A stretch of DNA of 64,000 bases from Pipra filicauda. Its lineage: Eukaryota; Chordata; Aves; Passeriformes; Pipridae. The DNA is taken from NCBI RefSeq assembly GCF_003945595.2, contig NW_024104294.1, positions 1,695,174-1,759,173 on the forward strand, in the 5' to 3' direction. Shown piece after piece: positions 58,761 through 64,000 of this stretch. Positions within the stretch are counted from its first letter, which is position 1. Every line of letters begins with the position of its first letter. Position numbers and translations under genes: made by a program. Under the pieces are notes generated by a model. That model did not search any database. It was not told where the DNA came from and worked only from the letters and a program-made list of their open reading frames with translations.

Positions 58761-60956
58761 CTCAACCTGCTGCAGATGTGCTGCTTCCACCACATCCACT
58801 TCAGGTGTGACAGGCTCTTCTCTTGTCCTCTGAGCAAGAGGAGCAGGAGGGACACAGAAGAGCTCTCCTCACACAGGCTGCATCGCCAGGAAGTCCAAAG
58901 AAGTTCGGAGATGCTATGCCGCGTCCAAGCTTTCTCTGGGGTGGTGCTTCTCCCATGCACTGCCTCGCCGTAGCACTCGTGCCACAGCCCCTGACAAAAA
59001 CCCAAGTGGTCTTTGTCGCCAGCACAAGTGCTCCTGCTTCCAGCAGGGATGCTCCCCGGGACAGGCCAGGAGAGGCTGACGCTTGATGCTGAGCCCGGAG
59101 GGATGTTCTGCCTCTCGTGCCCCTCGACCATTCTCAAAAGCGCGTGCCGTGGAGGACAATTCAGGAGTCTCCCCGGGTCAGTAAAAGAGAGATGAGAGGG
59201 AAGAGATGACGGCCACGGAAAAAGCTCATGGTCTGTCAATCTTGAACTCCTCGAGACCAATCCTCACCCCTCCCACCTAGCCCGGTTCCGCCGCCTCCGC
59301 GGTGCAGAGCTCCGACCGCCGCCCCGCTGCCGCCGCTCTCGCCTTCCCTCCGCATCCAACCCGCACCCGACGAGAGCCCGAGAGCCGTCGGCGGCCAGCA
59401 CAGTACCCGGGCCGAGTTGGATGAGGAGTGCAGTGGACGGAGACGAAGACAGAGGAGGGAGAGGAGGCGGAGAGGAGGTGGCCCGGCCGGAGCAGGGACG
59501 GGGCTATCGGAGGCAGAGAGAGGCGGGCGGTGTGGATCGCGCATTTCTGCGTTTGGCGGGAGAAAGCGGGAATTGCGGCCGCTGGCCGCGGTTCTGCTCG
59601 GGTTGCAAGGTGGCGCCCGGGACCGCGGTCCGCGACTGGCGTTGCCGTGAGGTCACTCGCGCCTGCCGTCCTGCCTGGCCCGTTTAACGACCCTGTGACC
59701 CTCGAAATATCCTCTGTCCGTCCCTCCTATGCTCCCTAAAGTATTACTGGAAATCTCACCGCTCTTTTCTTTGTCGAGCCCTTCCCGATTCCTTGCTTTA
59801 CTCTCTGTCCTTCAGAGACTTCCTGCAGTCCGTCCTTCCCCTTTTCTACTTTCCTTTCTCTTATGCTTAGCTCAGTCGCGCAGCTTCCCATTCTTCAGTG
59901 ACTCCAAAAATCCACCTCTCTTTCCCGCACTCAACTCTCCAGCAATTTCTAATGGACACTTCCACAACTGCACACCTTGACAGGCTCGTCAAATTCTTCT
60001 CCGTACGGTCCTGACTCTTTCTGTGCCCTGTCTTCTGGGAAACAACATCCAGTGCAAAAAGCAATTCTGACGGCTTTTTGTCTTTATCTCCCCGCCAGTG
60101 TCTGCAGGCAGAGCCCAGGGACAGTAGGACACATTGGTGGAGACAAGGGAAGGCACTGAGATCACCGTAAAGTGTTCACACGCCAAGCTACGAATGGGCG
60201 ATTGTATCCCTTTCTACCGGCAACTCCCGGGTCACAGCTCCGAACTCCTCGCGCGCGCCGCTAAAGAGTGCCGAGAGCTGCGAGCGCCAGCGGGGCGGCT
60301 ATCGTCGTCGGGAGATGGACTTTGGACCTTCCTCTAACTCTCTGGGCCCCGTCTCGGGGACACGGAGCTGTATTCCTGCGCCCTGGCAGACACGGATTCA
60401 CTGACACGGTCCTCTTTGGAGTTTTCAGGGGATTTTCTTAGAAATGCACAACTCGCTTAATAGTTTCTACAGTGCAGCAATGTAGCGCCTCTATGAAAGA
60501 GGCCGTTTCACTACTACACAAATCACGGACTGCACGAGTTCTCTGAAGCACAGAGAGAAAAGTAAGGGAAAAAGAAGGGCTTCACAAAAATAAGAGTGGT
60601 GAGTGTTTCGCGGGAATGCTTTATGGAGCAGAGGGAGGGACGGACGGGAGGCTAGTTGGGAGACTGAGCTCCGTGAAGAACCTGCCAGACCGGAGCGCAG
60701 CCTCGAGGGACCTGCACGACCACCTCAGCCGAGGCCACCACGGTCCCCGGGCTCCAGCCTTGCGCACCGAGCAGAACCGCGGCCAGCGCCACCAGCCCCG
60801 CTCCCCAAAGAGTCGCATCCACCCATCCACCGCCCGGCCTAACGCTGCCCCCAACAGACCCGTCTCTCTGCTCCGGCCGGTCCGCCTCCTCTCCCTCCTC
60901 TGCTTTCTTCTCCCTCCCCTGCCCTCCTCAACCAGTTCCGCCTCAGCACTCTGCCC
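58761..60956 (+). repeat. 2.2-kb tandem unit 4
   Basis: 2,196 bp. Arm A (about 59,416-59,745) is disturbed: from about 59,505 to 59,760 it differs from units 3 and 5 by many small indels and substitutions, although sequence on both sides is nearly identical to its neighbours. A' (about 60,613-60,938) is normal. Confidence 0.95.
60099..60390 (+). pseudogene. TCR alpha/delta V-like pseudogene exon, unit 4
   Basis: Near-identical to the unit 2 exon, with EGTEIT in place of EGSEIT. It has the shared TAG and TAA stops and the second cysteine codon at 60,377. Unit 2, two units away, is a closer match than the adjacent unit 3, a sign of conversion or unequal exchange. Confidence 0.72.
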
Positions 60957-62157
60957 CTCAACCTGCTGCAGATGTGCTGCTTCCACCACATCCACTTCAG
61001 GTGTGACAGGCTCTTCTCTTGTCCTCTGAGCAAGAGGAGCAGGAGGGACACAGAAGAGCTCTCCTCACACAGGCTGCATCGCCAGGAAGTCCAAAGAAGT
61101 TCGGAGATGCTATGCCGCGTCCAAGCTTTCTCTGGGGTGGTGCTTCTCCCATGCACTGCCTCGCCGTAGCACTCGTGCCACAGCCCCTGACAAAAACCCA
61201 AGTGGTCTTTGTCGCCAGCACAAGTGCTCCTGCTTCCAGCAGGGATGCTCCCCGGGACAGGCCAGGAGAGGCTGACGCTTGATGCTGAGCCCGGAGGGAT
61301 GTTCTGCCTCTCGTGCCCCTCGACCATTCTCAAAAGCGCGTGCCGTGGAGGACAATTCAGGAGTCTCCCCGGGTCAGTAAAAGAGAGATGAGAGGGAAGA
61401 GATGACGGCCACGGAAAAAGCTCATGGTCTGTCAATCTTGAACTCCTCGAGACCAATCCTCACCCCTCCCACCTAGCCCGGTTCCGCCGCCTCCGCGGTG
61501 CAGAGCTCCGACCGCCGCCCCGCTGCCGCCGCTCTCGCCTTCCCTCCGCATCCAACCCGCACCCGACGAGAGCCCGAGAGCCGTCGGCGGCCAGCACAGT
61601 ACCCGGGCCGAGTTGGATGAGGAGTGCAGTGGACGGAGACGAAGACAGAGGAGGGAGAGGAGGCGGAGAGGAGGTGGCCCGGCCGGAGCAGGGACGGGGC
61701 TATCGGAGGCAGCGAGAGGCCGGGCGGCGGATCGGCGCATTCGGCGCTGGCGGAGAGCGGGACTGGCGGCGCTGGCCGCGGTTCTGCTCGGTGCGCAAGG
61801 CTGGTGCCCGGGGACCGGGGTCCGCGACTGGAGTTGCCGTGCAGGTCCCTCGCGGCTGCCGTCCTGCCTAGCAGGTTCTTCACAGAGCTCAGTCTCCCAG
61901 CTAGCCTCCCGTCCGTCCCTCCCTCTGCTCCATAAAGTATTCCCTCGGAACTCTCACCGCTCTTTTCTTTGTCGAGCCCTTCCCGATTCCTTGCTTTACT
62001 CTCTGTCCTTCAGAGACTTCCTGCAGTCCGTCCTTCCCCTTTTCTACTTTCCTTTCTCTTATGCTTAGCTCAGTCGCGCAGCTTCCCATTCTTCAGTGAC
62101 TCCAAAAATCCACCTCTCTTTCCCGCACTCAACTCTCCAGCAATTTCTAATGGACAC
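60957..62157 (+). repeat. 2.2-kb tandem unit 5, truncated
   Basis: Segment B and arm A (about 61,612-61,946) are intact. The copy stops at 62,157, in the stretch TTCTAATGGACAC that lies about 150 bp before the V exon in other units. No V exon and no A' arm are present. The next base begins a piece of outer-arm sequence. Confidence 0.95.
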
Positions 62158-62540
62158 AGAGAGTTCATGGCAGCAGGGGGAGTATCTCCTGGGGCTCCTG
62201 CTGCCATGCCCAGAGCCTGGATACAACTCAGCCCTTGATGTTGCCACATGATCTGCTACTCTCTGAGGTGTGCCAGATGGTTCCAGCACATGCAGTTCAG
62301 GTGTGACAGGCTGTTCCCTGTTCCTGAGGAGACGATGGTGGTGAAAGGAGCCAATGGTCTGTCAATCTTGAGCTGGTCGTGCAGCAAGAAAGGGAGGAAA
62401 TAGAGAGAGGATCTCCTTTCTAAACGACTTAGCACATCAGAAGTTTTTCTTAGATAAAAATGATATCCCAATTCTTTTAAGACTTCAGTTATTTTTAGGA
62501 GAGAGAATGTAGATAACACATAGCCAATATATACACTGTC
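62158..62540 (+). repeat. Mosaic of outer-arm and unit-B fragments
   Basis: 62,158-62,270 matches the CR1-like end of the left outer arm (GAGAGTTCATGG and GTATCTCCTGGGG, as at 31,073-31,105). 62,278-62,330 resembles segment B of the unit (CACATGCAGTTCAGGTGTGAC). 62,350-62,372 has the unit's GGTCTGTCAATCTTGA. 62,400-62,522 matches the right outer arm at 51,412-51,520 (AAACGACTTAGCACATCAG, GAGAGAGAATGTAGATAACA). Confidence 0.8.
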
Positions 62541-64000
62541 CATCTTAACATCAGTAGCTTTGACTTCACTGATAGTCTTGGCTGGGGCAGGCATATGTTC
62601 CATGTGCTCTCCCAGTCTGTATTCTCCTCTTCGGGCTGAAGTAGTAGCTGCAGCCATGTCTGCTGCTCCTCTTCTTCTGTAGGATCTAAAACTGCTTGTC
62701 TTTTTATTGGTTCTCTCATCTCGCTGAGCTCAAGTAGCGCAGCTCGGCTAGGATTTCTGGGAAGTTATGTTCTCTTCTTCCTCCTCCATCAGGCTGTCTC
62801 CGGCGTAGCAGCTGTTCTGAGGCTGGTGGGGGCTATGAGTTGGTTCCTTGGTGAGAGTAACACGGCATTGGCTTTGTGGCTGTCTGTTTGTCACGTGTTG
62901 GTTTTGTAACCAGTGGTGACAGAAGAGACACTTTCACTCCCACCTCGCGGCAGGAGTTAGATGTCTGTGTCCATGCTGCAGTCATTCTGCAGCAGTCTCT
63001 TGGTCGCCGTGCAGCCAAAGGGAGCCAGTGGCCCCCCTTGACCCCCATAATAGCAGTCCGTCCGTTGCCCCCCAACCGTGGCCTCAGTAGTGCTGGCAGT
63101 GTGCATTTCTGCAAGTGCTCCGCTCCGCTGTGTCCGCTGTGGTACAGCCACCGCCACGCCACTCGGTCCGGGAACGTCCGTGAGCGGCACTGCCACCTCT
63201 CCGGCTCCTCCTGCTGCCACTCCCACCACAAACCACAGCATGGGCAGTGCCACCGTTGCCACTCTGCTCGGGAGCACGCCCACCACCGCCAGGTCGGAAG
63301 CACTGCTGCACGGAGCGTGGCACCTGGTCGCCACAAAGCCGACAGCTCCGGGCGCCAGCGGCGCAGGGGCAGCCACAAACAGAGCAGTGGTGCAGCCAGC
63401 AAGCACCACAGCTGAAACTGCAGCTGACGACTGCGCGCCGCCTGTTGTTGCAGTACCCGTTGCTCTGGTGGCTGCAGCCGTGGCTGACAGCATGAAGCCG
63501 GCAGCCCCCCATTGTACCAGCTGCCATTGCCCCAGCTCCAGTTCCTCCTGGTCCCGCGCCCACTGCAGCACTGGTGCCCGTAGCACGGGACTCCACTGTT
63601 GCATAACCAGCGACGGTGGGCACCGGCGGCACTGTAGCAGCCGCGAACTGGGCAGCACCTGGGGCGGGCGGCATGGCTGCAGGCGGCTCCACTGCTAACC
63701 CAGTTGGAGCAGCGGCAGTCCCGGTAAAGATCAGCATGGCTGGCTGCACAGCTGCCACAGCCACCCCGGCAGACCCACGCCATCCAGTGTGCGGCTCCAT
63801 GGTGGCTCCAGCCAACAGCAACCCACCAGCTGCAGGCATGGAGGGGGCGGGTGCCAGCACATGCAACACATGGTTGTGTCACGAACCCAGCGCCATGCAT
63901 CCCCACACCACACGCCGCCCCTGCATTGACCCCCTCTAGGGCTCTCCGTCCCCCACATCCCTCCCCACCAACGTGCACACCCCCTCACACCATTGTTCCC
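62541..64000 (-). other. GC-rich region with long overlapping open frames, possibly degraded coding sequence
   Basis: The minus strand has open frames of 381 codons (63,978-62,833), 261 codons (63,869-63,084) and 233 codons (63,658-62,957). In two of them the composition is alanine, valine, glycine and threonine-rich, and a plausible coding track would need to switch frame near 63,510. Further along the minus strand, 62,719-62,540 reads as a glutamate-rich segment (DPTEEEEQQTW). No catalytic or zinc-knuckle motif was seen. A degraded retroviral gag-like region is one guess; a gene fragment or high-GC chance frames are equally possible. Confidence 0.3.

Noticed and set aside
52667..61883. Arginine, proline and serine-rich open frames up to 200 codons in the 2.2-kb units
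   Set aside because: They come from GC-rich arms and appear on both strands of the same DNA; no homology or splice context supports them.

Overview
The window reads as one stretch of a bird genome, most likely a neoavian or passerine species, running from ordinary euchromatin into a heavily rearranged subtelomere. The evidence is CR1 LINE fragments with their typical 3' coding part and tail, TG...CA solo LTRs of avian ERV type with intact target-site duplications, TTAGGG-type telomeric repeats, a vertebrate GPR35-type receptor gene, and T-cell-receptor V-like pseudogenes. No bacterial, phage or CRISPR features were seen.

Layout. (1) 1-28,260 is gene-poor, AT-rich DNA with four solo LTRs (4,670-5,563; 7,465-7,653; 15,141-16,356; 22,717-23,865) and two CR1 fragments. 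(2) 28,293-29,231 is the only convincing intact protein-coding gene, a single-exon-CDS class A GPCR best read as GPR35. It lies between two near-identical 120-bp direct repeats (26,576 and 29,737). The second copy sits almost on the border with the subtelomeric block. (3) 30,020-52,040 is a nested inverted structure. A 1.4-kb outer arm (30,020-31,407) is repeated in reverse at 50,694-52,040. Inside lie a 5.5-kb array of a 10-bp satellite and an inner pair of inverted arms (39.5-41.2 and 43.5-45.8 kb). The centre holds variant telomere repeats that switch strand at 43,170. Beyond come the 10-bp satellite in reverse, a canonical TTAGGG block (46.9-47.2 kb), a ~191-bp satellite (47.2-49.2 kb) and a 52-bp minisatellite. 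(4) 52,106-62,157 is a tandem array of a ~2.2-kb, GC-rich unit, four full copies and one truncated. Each full copy carries a V-set exon that looks like an avian TCR alpha/delta V segment disabled by shared stop codons, flanked by ~330-bp inverted GC-rich arms. (5) 62,158-62,540 is a patchwork of pieces from elsewhere in the block. 62,541-64,000 is GC-rich, with long overlapping open frames and no secure identity.

How the parts relate. The subtelomeric repeat families recur in both orientations across 30-62 kb, which suggests repeated inverted duplication, unequal exchange and patching. An assembly artefact at a repeat-rich scaffold end cannot be excluded from sequence alone. The amplified V-like pseudogene unit is the most unusual element. 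GPR35 appears to be the last intact gene before this block.
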